Made by a program: the position numbers and the translations under genes. A stretch of 64,000 bases of DNA from contig NZ_JAFCKS010000005.1 in NCBI RefSeq assembly GCF_018129995.1, positions 248,001 through 312,000 on the forward strand. The letters are read 5' to 3'. The notes below the pieces were generated by a model. It did no database searches and was not told where the DNA came from. It saw only the letters and a program-made list of their open reading frames with translations. The stretch is from Bradyrhizobium sp. SZCCT0153. Lineage in GTDB: Bacteria; Pseudomonadota; Alphaproteobacteria; Rhizobiales; Xanthobacteraceae. Positions 42,530-50,941 of the stretch are shown one piece after another; positions within the stretch are counted from its first letter, which is position 1, and each line of letters starts with the position of its first letter.

Positions 42530-42997
42530 TCATGGGCCCGGCATCGCGACCTCGATGCCGCGCTTGTGCCAGGGCCTCAGCTTCGCGATCACCTCCGCAG
42601 TGAGCGGCGTCGGCCGCCGCGACGCTTCGTCGATCGTCACGCCGACCGAAATCGCCGATGCGATGCACTTTCCTTCCGAAAACACGACCTGCTCGAACGT
42701 CACCGACGTTCGCCCCAGCTTCACGACGCCGAGGCCGAGCTCGATCGTGTTCGGCCAGTGCAGTTCGGCGCGGAAATGGATGTCGAGCCGCACCATGATC
42801 CAGGCGAGCCCTGGCGGCGTCAGCCCGTATTCCGGGCTCTTCATCAGCGTGACACGGCCGGTCTCGAAATAGGTGGCGTAGACCGCGTTGTTGACGTGCT
42901 GGTTCGGATCGAGATCGCCGAAACGGACATTGTCGGCGAGGCGATAGGGATAGTCCTCCAGGCGCGGCGTCGTATCGAGGCGGCTTGGTGCGTTCAC
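42530..42997 (-). CDS. Acyl-CoA thioesterase, hotdog fold (YbgC/FadM-like)
   Basis: A 155-residue hotdog thioesterase. The catalytic Asp and following motif are in VRFGDLDPNQHVNNAVYATYFE, and the central helix and strand IMVRLDIHFRAELHWP complete the fold. The translation begins at GTG 42997. Length is normal for the 4-hydroxybenzoyl-CoA thioesterase class. It sits between ferredoxin and reductase genes but on the opposite strand, so it is not part of their transcription unit. Acyl substrate unknown. Confidence 0.87.
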   Translation of the reverse strand: MNAPSRLDTTPRLEDYPYRLADNVRFGDLDPNQHVNNAVYATYFETGRVTLMKSPEYGLTPPGLAWIMVRLDIHFRAELHWPNTIELGLGVVKLGRTSVTFEQVVFSEGKCIASAISVGVTIDEASRRPTPLTAEVIAKLRPWHKRGIEVAMPGP

Positions 42998-43179
42998 CGA
43001 TTGATCTCCGTCATATCCTTGATCGTTACAGCCCAGTTATCCTGACCCGGCAAGTGGGCACGGCTGCGGGGCGCTCCCGCTTTTATGCCTTCCCTGATCC
43101 ATCCCCGTTGGCTAGACAGGCAGGGTCACCTCTGCCCGCCGGGCGCCGTCCAACCGATAACGACCGATAAAGAGACGAC

Positions 43180-44208
43180 ATGAGCGACGTGATCAAAACC
43201 GATGTGCTGATTATTGGCGCCGGCCCTTGCGGTCTGTTCGCCGCCTTCGAGCTTGGCCTTCTCGATATGAAGGTGCATTTCGTCGACATCCTCGACAAGG
43301 TCGGCGGCCAGTGCGCCGAGCTCTATCCGGAAAAGCCGATCTACGACATTCCCGGCATTCCGCAGGTTTCGGGGCAGGGCCTCACCGACGCGCTGATGGA
43401 GCAGATCAAGCCGTTCCATCCGACCTTCCATCTCGGCGAGATGATCGAGACGGTGGAGAAGATCGGCGATCCCGCATTTCGCTGCACCACGGACGCCGGC
43501 AAGGTGTTCGAATGCAGGGTGCTGGTGATCGCGGCCGGCGGCGGCTCGTTCCAGCCCAAGCGTCCGCCGGTACCGGGCATCGAAGCCTATGAGGGCACCT
43601 CGGTGCACTATGCCGTGCGTAAGATGGAGACGTTCCGCGACAAGAACGTGCTGATCGTCGGCGGCGGCGATTCCGCGCTCGACTGGACGCTCAATCTGCA
43701 TCCGCTGGCCAAGCGCATCACGCTGCTGCACCGTCGCGACGACTTTCGCGCCGCCCCTCACAGCGTCGAGCAGATGCGCGCGCTGGTCGCAGGCGGCAAG
43801 ATGGATCTGCGGCTCGGCCAGGTCACCGCGCTCTCGGGCGCCGAGGGCAAGCTCACCGGCGCCACCGTCAAGGGCAACGACAACATCGTGAGCGAGATTT
43901 CCTGCGACACCATGCTGCCGTTCTTCGGGCTGACCATGAAGCTCGGTCCGGTCGCGAACTGGGGCATCGCGCTCGAGAACAATCTGGTGCCGGTCGAGAC
44001 CTCGGCATTCGAGACCAACGTATCAGGCATCTTCGCGATCGGCGACATCAACACCTATCCCGGCAAGATCAAGCTGATCCTGTGCGGCTTCCACGAAGGC
44101 GCGTTGATGTCGCAAAAAGCCCATCGTTACGTCTATCCTGACAAGCGGCTGGTGTTTCAGTACACGACCTCGTCCTCCAGCCTGCAAAAGAAGCTTGGCG
44201 TCAACTGA
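43180..44208 (+). CDS. Ferredoxin--NADP+ reductase, thioredoxin-reductase-like
   Basis: A 342-residue FAD/NAD(P)H enzyme of the YumC-type FNR family: FAD motif VLIIGAGPCGLFAAFELG, NADP motif VLIVGGGDSALDW and the second FAD contact GIFAIGDINTYPGK. The CxxC disulfide of true thioredoxin reductases is missing, which defines this class. Close relatives in Rhodopseudomonas and Bradyrhizobium reduce ferredoxins. The ferredoxin gene at 42149 is a natural partner. The C-terminal tail (~residues 315-342) carries the stacking aromatic region typical of the family. Confidence 0.93.
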   Translation: MSDVIKTDVLIIGAGPCGLFAAFELGLLDMKVHFVDILDKVGGQCAELYPEKPIYDIPGIPQVSGQGLTDALMEQIKPFHPTFHLGEMIETVEKIGDPAFRCTTDAGKVFECRVLVIAAGGGSFQPKRPPVPGIEAYEGTSVHYAVRKMETFRDKNVLIVGGGDSALDWTLNLHPLAKRITLLHRRDDFRAAPHSVEQMRALVAGGKMDLRLGQVTALSGAEGKLTGATVKGNDNIVSEISCDTMLPFFGLTMKLGPVANWGIALENNLVPVETSAFETNVSGIFAIGDINTYPGKIKLILCGFHEGALMSQKAHRYVYPDKRLVFQYTTSSSSLQKKLGVN

Positions 44209-44340
44209 CACGGCAGGACGGGGCGGCGATGCCCCATGTTTCTGGTGCTAGCGCTTCTGGTGCTGGAACCGTTCGCGAAATCGCCGTAGTCTGCGGCCAT
44301 TGCGGTGGCGGCTCGGCAAGGCGATTGGCTCAGCAAGGTG

Positions 44341-44958
44341 ATGATGATGCGGATTTTCTTTTCCAGCTTTCGGCTGCTCTCGCTCCTCGCGCTGTTGCTC
44401 GGTGCGGCAAGCCCGGCTGCGGCGCAAATGTCGGCTGCAGCGCCGGCCCAGCCGACCGCCGCGGGCCTCTGGCAAAAGGTCGAAGACGGCAAGACGGTGG
44501 GATGGTTCCTCTTCATCGACCACAACGGCATCTTCGAAGGCGTGATTGCAAAGACCTTCCCGCGGGCCGGCGATGATCCGAACGAGGCCTGCACGAAATG
44601 CACGGACGATCGCAAGAACGCGCCGGTGCTCGGGCTCTCCTTCATCCGCGACATGAAGCGCGACGGGTTGAAGTATGATGGCGGCAACGTGGTCAATCCG
44701 CGCGACGGCAACATCTGGAAGGCCAAGATGACCGTCAGCCCGGATGGCCAGACCCTGACCATGCGTGGCTTCCTCGGCATTTCGCTGTTCGGCAAGGACG
44801 AGACCTGGACGCGCCTGCCCGACGCCAACATCGCGCAGGTCGATCCAGCCATCGTCGCCAAATATCTTCCTGCCCAGGCGACCGCGGCGACGAAGCCGGT
44901 GCCCGCGCCAGCGGCGAAGAAGGGCGGCGCGATGATGGCGCCGGCGCAGAAGCAGTAG
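44341..44958 (+). CDS. DUF2147 exported protein
   Basis: About 205 residues: a signal peptide (cleavage near AAAQM) and a DUF2147 beta-barrel-like domain beginning GLWQKVEDGKTVGWFLF, with KCTDDRKNAPVLGL, GGNVVNPRDGNIWKAKM and TMRGFLGISLFGKDETWTR. A C-terminal Ala/Pro/Lys tail follows. Three Met codons in a row (44341, 44344, 44347) are possible starts; AGCAAGG lies before the first. The family occurs widely in proteobacterial periplasms without a proven function. Confidence 0.85.
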   Translation: MMMRIFFSSFRLLSLLALLLGAASPAAAQMSAAAPAQPTAAGLWQKVEDGKTVGWFLFIDHNGIFEGVIAKTFPRAGDDPNEACTKCTDDRKNAPVLGLSFIRDMKRDGLKYDGGNVVNPRDGNIWKAKMTVSPDGQTLTMRGFLGISLFGKDETWTRLPDANIAQVDPAIVAKYLPAQATAATKPVPAPAAKKGGAMMAPAQKQ

Positions 44959-44978
44959 GGTTGCTTGCGCATTCTCTT

Positions 44979-45041
44979 GTAGCCCGCATGAGCGAAGCGA
45001 CATGCGGGGCAGCCGTTATCGCTGCGCTCACCTGGGCTACA
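44979..45041. repeat. Intergenic inverted repeat (GTAGCCCGCATG / GGGCTAC)
   Basis: GTAGCCCGCATGAGCGAAGCGACATGCGGG contains a CCCGCAT...ATGCGGG hairpin; the right end GGGCTAC complements the left GTAGCCC. Related to the element at 14710-14778. It lies between convergent genes, seven bases from the stop of the gene at 45048. Confidence 0.65.
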
Positions 45042-45047
45042 GGACCG

Positions 45048-46190
45048 TCAGTACGTTCGTGCCTTCCTGCACGGTGCATAGAAGGTGCCGCCGGCGACGA
45101 CCCGCTCGAGGCATTGCCGGGGATCGGTGATCTCGCCGTCGACCCGGAAGTAATAGGCCTGCGTGCCGAGGCTCAGAACGTAATGTCCCGGCGGAAGTTC
45201 GAGCTCTGAATCGCCGGCGTGGAGCTCAAGCATCTCGGGCGCCCCGGGAATCGGTGACACCCGGAACGGATAGGCGAAGTTGCGGATGACGCCGACGTCG
45301 TCTCCGCCACTCAGCGCCTTGCCAGCGGCGTCGTTCGAGAACTCTCTGGCGATCCTTGCCACGACCCGAACCTCGACCCGTTCGGGAATCGCGTTTGCGA
45401 CGTCGCGGCGGAATACGATGAATTTGACGCGCCCGTTCGGCAGATGCGGCCGGTCGGGGTTCTTGAACTCCGGTGAAATCGCGATGCGAATGTCCGGCGC
45501 CATGATGCCGGTCGCATTCAACTCCGCCAGCGACTTGTCATCGATCAAGGCGTAGACGCCGTAGTCGGTTGGAAGCACGCGCGCCGGTTTCGCCGGCGGC
45601 GCGACGGCGGTCACCATTTCAGGCTTGCTGACCGCCATCGTCGTCTCCGGTTTGGGCGGGACCAGCGCGATCTCCTGGGACTGGGATGAAACCAGCCGGC
45701 GCAGCGCGGCGATATGGTCTCGCTGCGAAATGAGGAGAACGATGGCGACGGCGGCAAGCAGGATGGCCCCTGTACGCTTCATCACCGGCCAGAGCGGGCC
45801 CGAGATCGCAGGCCGAGTGGACGCCTCGATCCCCGAGCGCAGCACCGGAGTGTCGGCGGACAAAAGCGGGCCGCTTGTCTGACCCGCCTTCGACGAGGTG
45901 AGTTGATGTTGCGGCAACCGCTCCAGCGGCGGCGCTTCACGCGAGAACTTCTCGACCTCCTCGATCGCGTCCTCGAGCGCCCGCTTCATCTGGTCGATGT
46001 TCTTGGCGTCGGCGTAGGTGAACTGCTCCTGGAGCTTGTAGCGGGCAAGATCGTAGACGAGCTGCCGCCTGAATTCCGGATCGTCCTTCACCGTCTCCAG
46101 CATGCGCGAAATCACCAGCGCAAACTGCACTTCGTTTGCGGGCAAATCGGTCGCGTCCTGCTGGCCAGGGAGCAACTCTCTGGAACTCAT
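45048..46190 (-). CDS. Hypothetical single-pass membrane protein
   Basis: A 380-residue protein without a recognised family. The N-terminal ~85 residues are helical and charged (FALVISRMLETVKDDPEFRR, then ALEDAIEEVEKF), a linker follows, and one membrane helix lies at ~139-155. The C-terminal ~180 residues look like a periplasmic beta domain with VYALIDDKSLAEL, VKFIVFRRDVAN and GHYVLSLGTQAYYF; two late Cys (CLERVV, PCRK) could bond. The topology resembles a bitopic sensor or assembly factor, but no catalytic motif is visible. Confidence 0.65.
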   Translation of the reverse strand: MSSRELLPGQQDATDLPANEVQFALVISRMLETVKDDPEFRRQLVYDLARYKLQEQFTYADAKNIDQMKRALEDAIEEVEKFSREAPPLERLPQHQLTSSKAGQTSGPLLSADTPVLRSGIEASTRPAISGPLWPVMKRTGAILLAAVAIVLLISQRDHIAALRRLVSSQSQEIALVPPKPETTMAVSKPEMVTAVAPPAKPARVLPTDYGVYALIDDKSLAELNATGIMAPDIRIAISPEFKNPDRPHLPNGRVKFIVFRRDVANAIPERVEVRVVARIAREFSNDAAGKALSGGDDVGVIRNFAYPFRVSPIPGAPEMLELHAGDSELELPPGHYVLSLGTQAYYFRVDGEITDPRQCLERVVAGGTFYAPCRKARTY

Positions 46191-46540
46191 AGCGCTGACG
46201 GTCCGATGCCTGTCACGCCAACATCCGATTTCTCTAATCCAAACAGTCTGTTAAACAATGCGACAAGGTTCGCGGCAACGTTCGTACACGTCCCGGCACG
46301 ACAAGGAAAGCCTCCAAAAATAGCTGCGGCAGATCGCGGGCGTGCTCAGCCTGAAGCAATGTGTGCACACAACAGCTTGCGGCAGTAGTTCCCCGGAATG
46401 CGTGCTGGCGCCGGATTTGCATAGCTGTTGCAAAGCCGCTGGGGAGCGAGTCGCCGTCTTCACGCCTGCCGCCACCGTGCGGAAGGCGGACGGCGGCGTC
46501 TGTCCCTCGCGGCGCCGATTGCGATCCGCAGGAAGACGAC
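46191..46540. other. 350-bp gap without a recognisable gene
   Basis: It is the divergent control region between the hypothetical gene ending at 46190 and the small secreted protein starting at 46541. No convincing ORF, hairpin or known operator was seen; GCAGGAAGACG just before 46541 is that gene's ribosome site. Confidence 0.5.
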
Positions 46541-46897
46541 ATGCGACTTGCCAGACTATGTGCTGCCTCGCTGTTGGGGCTGACGGCGCTGCTTGCGACC
46601 TCGGCGCTCGCGCGCGACGACGGCCGCTACGCGAATTCACCGCTAAAACCCTGGTTCGAGAGCCTGCACAGCGAATACGGCCAGTGCTGTTCCGATGCCG
46701 ACGGCTATGTGGTCGCCGATGTCGATTGGGAATCCGACAAGGGCCGTTATCGCGTGCATCTCGACGACGAATGGGTCATCGTGCCCGACGGCGCCGTGAT
46801 CACCGAGCCGAACAAGATCGGCCGCACCATGGTGTGGAAGCACTATATCGACGGCCATCCGCGCGTGCGCTGCTTCATGCCGGGCAGCATGACCTAG
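46541..46897 (+). CDS. Small secreted hypothetical protein
   Basis: A 118-residue protein with a signal peptide (cleavage near ALARDD, residue ~24). The mature domain has a characteristic start, LKPWFESLHSEYGQCCSDADG, then VDWESDKGRYRVHL, EWVIVPDGAVI and ends RVRCFMPGS; three Cys are present. Very similar short proteins are frequent in Bradyrhizobium, often in several copies, with no assigned role. GCAGGAAGACGAC before ATG 46541 fixes the start. Confidence 0.75.
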   Translation: MRLARLCAASLLGLTALLATSALARDDGRYANSPLKPWFESLHSEYGQCCSDADGYVVADVDWESDKGRYRVHLDDEWVIVPDGAVITEPNKIGRTMVWKHYIDGHPRVRCFMPGSMT

Positions 46898-46931
46898 CCG
46901 TCCGGTCCGTCATCCGGGACGAGGCGCATCC

Positions 46932-47903
46932 TCAATCGGTGAGGACGACGATCTTTCCGCTGGCCGCGTTGGCGTCCATGCAGCGGTGCGCCTCCGCGAT
47001 CTCCGTGAGATGAAAGACCCGCCCGACCTGGACGCGAAGGGCGCCTGTTTCGATCTGCCGTACCAGTTCCTGCAACGGCGTCTGCATGAAGTCGTCAGGG
47101 CCTCCGGAGTAAACCGTGAGGCTGACGGCATTGGGGATGACGTCCATCGGGCTGAATTGATCGAACCACCATTTGTCTCCGACCATGCCCGTCATGCAGA
47201 CGATGCCGTTCGCCCGCACGGATTGCAGGGAGTCGGCCAGCGTCGTCGTGCCGACGAGCTCGAGCACCTTGTCGACGCCGCCTCCGCTTGCAGCCTTGAC
47301 CTTCCCGGCGATCCGGCCGTCATCGATGATGGCAAGGTCCGCCCCGGCGGAGCGCATCAGGTCCGTGCGCGCGGGATTGCGCGTGGTGGAGATCACCTCG
47401 GCGCCGTGCTTGCTGGCGATCGCCGCGGCCGCAAGGCCAACCGAGGTCGTCCCGCCGCGGATCAGAAGCCGCTCGCCGTGCTTGAGCTGCAAGGCGGTGA
47501 ACAGCGAACCCCAGGCGGTCTGGAGCATCTCCGGCAATGCGCCCAGCCTTTCCCACGACAGCGCGGTCTCGAGCGCCTGGACCTGTGCGGCCGGCACGCA
47601 CACATATTCCGCGTAGCCGCCGTCGAACTGCCGTCCCATGCCGCCCATGGCCGTCGCGACGATCTGGCCCTTGCGAAACCGGCCGCCCGGCGCCTGCTCA
47701 ACGAGGCCGACCGCCTCGATGCCGAGCACGCGCGGGAAGCTCACGCCCGGCGATAGCCCGCGCCGGGTGAAGAGCTCGGACCGGTTGAGGCCGAAGGCCT
47801 TGACGCGAATGAGAACCTGATCCGGGGCAGGCGTCGGCACGGGCCAGCTCTCGATGCGCAGCATCTCGGGTCCGCCGGCCTCGCGTATCACTGCTGCCTT
47901 CAT
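46932..47903 (-). CDS. MDR-family NADPH:quinone oxidoreductase-like enzyme
   Basis: A 323-residue zinc-independent medium-chain dehydrogenase: GroES-like N-terminal domain (KAAVIREAGGPEML, VKAFGLNRSELFTRRG) and a Rossmann domain with LLIRGGTTSVGLAAAAIA. The Cys/His zinc ligands of alcohol dehydrogenases are absent, as in quinone reductases (Qor/zeta-crystallin type). ATG 47903 begins the conserved KAAV; ATG 47912 is possible. Substrate unknown; no regulator is adjacent. It ends 34 bp from the convergent small secreted protein gene. Confidence 0.85.
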   Translation of the reverse strand: MKAAVIREAGGPEMLRIESWPVPTPAPDQVLIRVKAFGLNRSELFTRRGLSPGVSFPRVLGIEAVGLVEQAPGGRFRKGQIVATAMGGMGRQFDGGYAEYVCVPAAQVQALETALSWERLGALPEMLQTAWGSLFTALQLKHGERLLIRGGTTSVGLAAAAIASKHGAEVISTTRNPARTDLMRSAGADLAIIDDGRIAGKVKAASGGGVDKVLELVGTTTLADSLQSVRANGIVCMTGMVGDKWWFDQFSPMDVIPNAVSLTVYSGGPDDFMQTPLQELVRQIETGALRVQVGRVFHLTEIAEAHRCMDANAASGKIVVLTD

Positions 47904-48038
47904 CCGGGTCATATCATGAAAATCCTGCGAGCTTTGGCCAACTGGCTTGCAGGAGAAGGCGCAAAGATTCAAGCGCTGGCTCAGCGCGCGCTGTTGTGCG
48001 GCTACCTCATGCGCGGGGGTATGACGTCAACCTCCTTG

Positions 48039-50294
48039 CTAGAATTTGTAGGTCGCGCTGCCGAGTACCGTGCGACCGATGCCGAGGAAGCAGTCGCCGC
48101 GTGCGAGGCAGGTGGTGACGTGACGCTTGTCGAAGAGATTGCTGGCATTGACCTGAAATCGCCAGGGGCCGGTCTCGTAACGGACCATGGCGTCGAACAG
48201 GGTGTAATCGGGTGTGCGGATCGTGTCGGTGCCGTCCCATGACGTGCCGATATAGCGCACGCCGCCGCCAAGCGTGACGCCGGGCAGGCCGAGCAGGGAG
48301 AGACGGTACTTCGCCCAGAGCGAGGCCTGGTGGTCCGGCACGGTCTCGACATGCTTGCCCGTGTTGTCGCCGCTCTCCACGCGGGCATCGAGATAGGTGT
48401 AGGCTCCGATCAGGTCGAGCTCCGGCGTGATGCGCGCCAGCACCTCGAGCTCGGCGCCGCGGATGCGGACCTTGCCGGTCTGGATCGAAATCAGCGGATT
48501 GTCGGGGTCGCTGGCCAGCCGGTTCCGTTCGGTGGTGTCGAAGATGGCGCCGTTGATCGCGTTGCCAGGTGTCGGATTGTACTTGAAGCCGAGCTCCACC
48601 ATCTCGCCGCGCTGCGGCGCGCAGACCGTGGCGCAGACGCCGCTGCCGAACACCGGATTGAACGACTGCGCATAGGTCACGTAAGGCGTGACGCCGAACG
48701 GCAGCTCGTACATCAGTGCGGCGCGGCCTGTGGTCGCCTGGTAATGCTCGACCGGAGAGCCCTGCGTGGCGCTGGTGACGTCGTCGTGGCGCAGGCCGAG
48801 CACTGCGAGCCATGGTCCGAGCCGCAACTGGTCCTGCGCATAGAGGCCGAGCTGGCTCTGGCGGAGATCCGGCTCCGCCGACATGACCGGCGGCGTGACG
48901 CCGGTGTAGACCGGCGCGTAGAGATCGAACGGCGTCGCATCGTAGCCTGCGCCGGACGATGCACGCTCCTTGTAGCCGCGGTAGTCGATGCCTAACAGCG
49001 TCTTGTGCAAGAGCGCGCCGGTTGCGAACTTCAGCTCGGCATTGCTGTCCGAGGTGAAATTGTCCTTGACGCTGTCCCGGGCCCAGATGTAGCGCGCCAC
49101 CGTGCGACGTTCGGCATCCAGGAATGGATTGTCCGGCGTGGAGTACACGTCCGGATACAAGCCGTGATAAATACCCTCGACACGAGTATAGCGTAGGTTC
49201 TGCCTGACGGTCAGAGCGTCGTTGAAGCGGTGCTCGAACAGGCTGGAGACCGCGCCGGTCTCGGTCCGGTAGCGATCCCAGCCCGGCTCGCTGGTGAAGC
49301 GGTTGATCGGAATGAATCCGTTGGGGCCGGGATAGAGCGTGCCTTCGTGCGGCAGGAAGGCGGTCGACGAGCCCGTCTTGTCCTTTTGATAGGTGCCGAG
49401 CACGGTCCAGCTGGTGTTGTTGGTCGGCCGCCACGTCAGCGACGGCGCCAGCACGATCCGGTCGTCCTTGACGTAGTCGGTCTGCATGTTCCTGTCGCGA
49501 AAGACGCCGACGAAGCGGTAGAGCCACTCGCCATCCCCGGTCAGCTTTCCGGTGGAGTCGAGCTGCACCTGCTTGCGGTTGAAGCTGCCATATTGCACGC
49601 CGATCTCGTTGGCGGCTTCCGCCTGCGGGCGCTTCGAGATCAGGTTCAACAGGCCCGCCGTCGAGGTGTCGCCGTATAGCACGGAAGAGGGGCCGCGCAA
49701 GACCTCGATGCGCTCCAGCGTGTAGGGCTCCGGCCGCCATTCGTTGAAGTTGAAGGTGTTCACCACACGGGTGCCGTCGAGATAGATATTGGGGTCCTGG
49801 CCGCGGATGCGCGGATAATCGCCGCGCGAGTCCGCGCCGTAGGCATCGGCGAACACGCCGGGCACGTAGCGCAGCGCTTCCTGCACGGTGGTTGAGCCCT
49901 GGTCGGTGACCCGGTCGGCGGTCACCACGCTGATCGATTGCGGCGTCTCGCGCAACGGCGTGTCGGTCTTGGTGCCGGTGCCGCTGCGGGTCGCGACGTA
50001 CCCGTGGACCGGGCCTGTTGCGGTCTCCGTCACCGTGCTTGCGCCGGCTGACGGCGCATTGGCATTCGACGGCATCCGTTCGGCCTGACGACGGCGGCTC
50101 GCCGCCTGCGCAGCCTGGCGGGAGCGAAGCGGACGCGGACGTGCCGCCGGCCGCGATGATGACTGTTCGACGACGACGGCGGGCAGCTGTTGAGACGATG
50201 ATTGCGCCTCGGCCGGTGCGGCGTCCACCAAGCCTGCCAGCAGCGGCAGGACGCCGCCGATCAATCCCGCCGTCGTCCGTAGATATGTTGTCAT
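48039..50294 (-). CDS. TonB-dependent siderophore receptor (FhuA-like)
   Basis: A 751-residue outer-membrane receptor. Signal peptide (cleavage near AEAQ), Ser/Arg-rich linker, then the plug: TDTPLRETPQSISVVTADR (TonB-box region of the ferrichrome type), EALRYVPGVF, IRGQDPNIYLDGTR and ERIEVLRGPSSVLYGDTSTAGLLN. A 22-strand barrel follows and the protein ends in the outer-membrane signature with terminal Phe (SATYKF). ATG 50294 is used; the frame upstream to 50381 is not signal-like. No siderophore genes or inner-membrane ABC importer are adjacent. An inverted repeat at 50386-50408 may be an iron-response site. Confidence 0.92.
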   Translation of the reverse strand: MTTYLRTTAGLIGGVLPLLAGLVDAAPAEAQSSSQQLPAVVVEQSSSRPAARPRPLRSRQAAQAASRRRQAERMPSNANAPSAGASTVTETATGPVHGYVATRSGTGTKTDTPLRETPQSISVVTADRVTDQGSTTVQEALRYVPGVFADAYGADSRGDYPRIRGQDPNIYLDGTRVVNTFNFNEWRPEPYTLERIEVLRGPSSVLYGDTSTAGLLNLISKRPQAEAANEIGVQYGSFNRKQVQLDSTGKLTGDGEWLYRFVGVFRDRNMQTDYVKDDRIVLAPSLTWRPTNNTSWTVLGTYQKDKTGSSTAFLPHEGTLYPGPNGFIPINRFTSEPGWDRYRTETGAVSSLFEHRFNDALTVRQNLRYTRVEGIYHGLYPDVYSTPDNPFLDAERRTVARYIWARDSVKDNFTSDSNAELKFATGALLHKTLLGIDYRGYKERASSGAGYDATPFDLYAPVYTGVTPPVMSAEPDLRQSQLGLYAQDQLRLGPWLAVLGLRHDDVTSATQGSPVEHYQATTGRAALMYELPFGVTPYVTYAQSFNPVFGSGVCATVCAPQRGEMVELGFKYNPTPGNAINGAIFDTTERNRLASDPDNPLISIQTGKVRIRGAELEVLARITPELDLIGAYTYLDARVESGDNTGKHVETVPDHQASLWAKYRLSLLGLPGVTLGGGVRYIGTSWDGTDTIRTPDYTLFDAMVRYETGPWRFQVNASNLFDKRHVTTCLARGDCFLGIGRTVLGSATYKF

Positions 50295-50385
50295 TTGCGA
50301 CCCCATCATTTGCGGGGCGACGACTAACAAGTGTAGTCGGAAGCTTGAAGTGCAGGAGGGACGCAATAGTCCCGCAATCATCGGA

Positions 50386-50408
50386 TTTGGAATTAGTATT
50401 CATATAAA
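50386..50408. promoter_or_regulatory. Candidate iron-response operator upstream of the receptor gene
   Basis: TTTGGAATTAGTATTCATATAAA contains GAAT-N4-ATTC dyad symmetry in an A/T-rich patch ~92 bp before the receptor start. The form recalls rhizobial Irr/ICE or Fur-like boxes but is not an exact match. Confidence 0.3.
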
Positions 50409-50485
50409 TCGAGCGCGCGCCGATTGATGTCGGCGCGCGAATGCGGGAATGAGATAATGAGGTGGTGCGCCTCGCTCAGCGCCGA

Positions 50486-50755
50486 TCAACGCTGCTCGCT
50501 GGTGGCGTTGGCGGCCGCAAGCCGCTTGACGCGCGGCGACAGCACGGACATTTGCGTGGGCGAGGCGGGCATGCCGGCGACGACCATCGCGGGCGCAGTC
50601 GGCTGCTGCTCGACGCCGGCGCCGCCGAGCACCTGGACTTGCGTCGTCGAGATCGGAAACGAATTCACTTCGTAAGAGGGAAGCTCGCCGGCGAATGCAC
50701 CGGCCGAACCCGCCATCATCGCACCGGCAGTGGCAATCATCGAGAGAATACGCAT
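50486..50755 (-). CDS. Small exported hypothetical protein
   Basis: An 89-residue protein: signal peptide MRILSMIATAGAMMAGSAG with cleavage near AFAGE, then a short mature part (ELPSYEVNSFPIS, VQVLGGAGVEQQPT, ending SVLSPRVKRL). Start ATG 50755 has ACGGAGA upstream; the longer frame to 50887 is unlikely. Family not recognised, though similar short exported proteins occur in Bradyrhizobium. Unknown role. Confidence 0.6.
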   Translation of the reverse strand: MRILSMIATAGAMMAGSAGAFAGELPSYEVNSFPISTTQVQVLGGAGVEQQPTAPAMVVAGMPASPTQMSVLSPRVKRLAAANATSEQR

Positions 50756-50941
50756 TGAAAAATCTCCGTTGAAAAATATCAATCGGAGGTTTGGTCGCGG
50801 CGCTGCCGCCACAGGTTCGCTCGTGGACGAACATTCGCTCGCCGCCGCCGGACATATTTGATTGCGTGGTGCGACGGAACGAAGCAAGGCGGAAACGCAT
50901 CGCTTCTGTGTTTCAGGACGGTTTCGCCGGCGCGGTGATCT

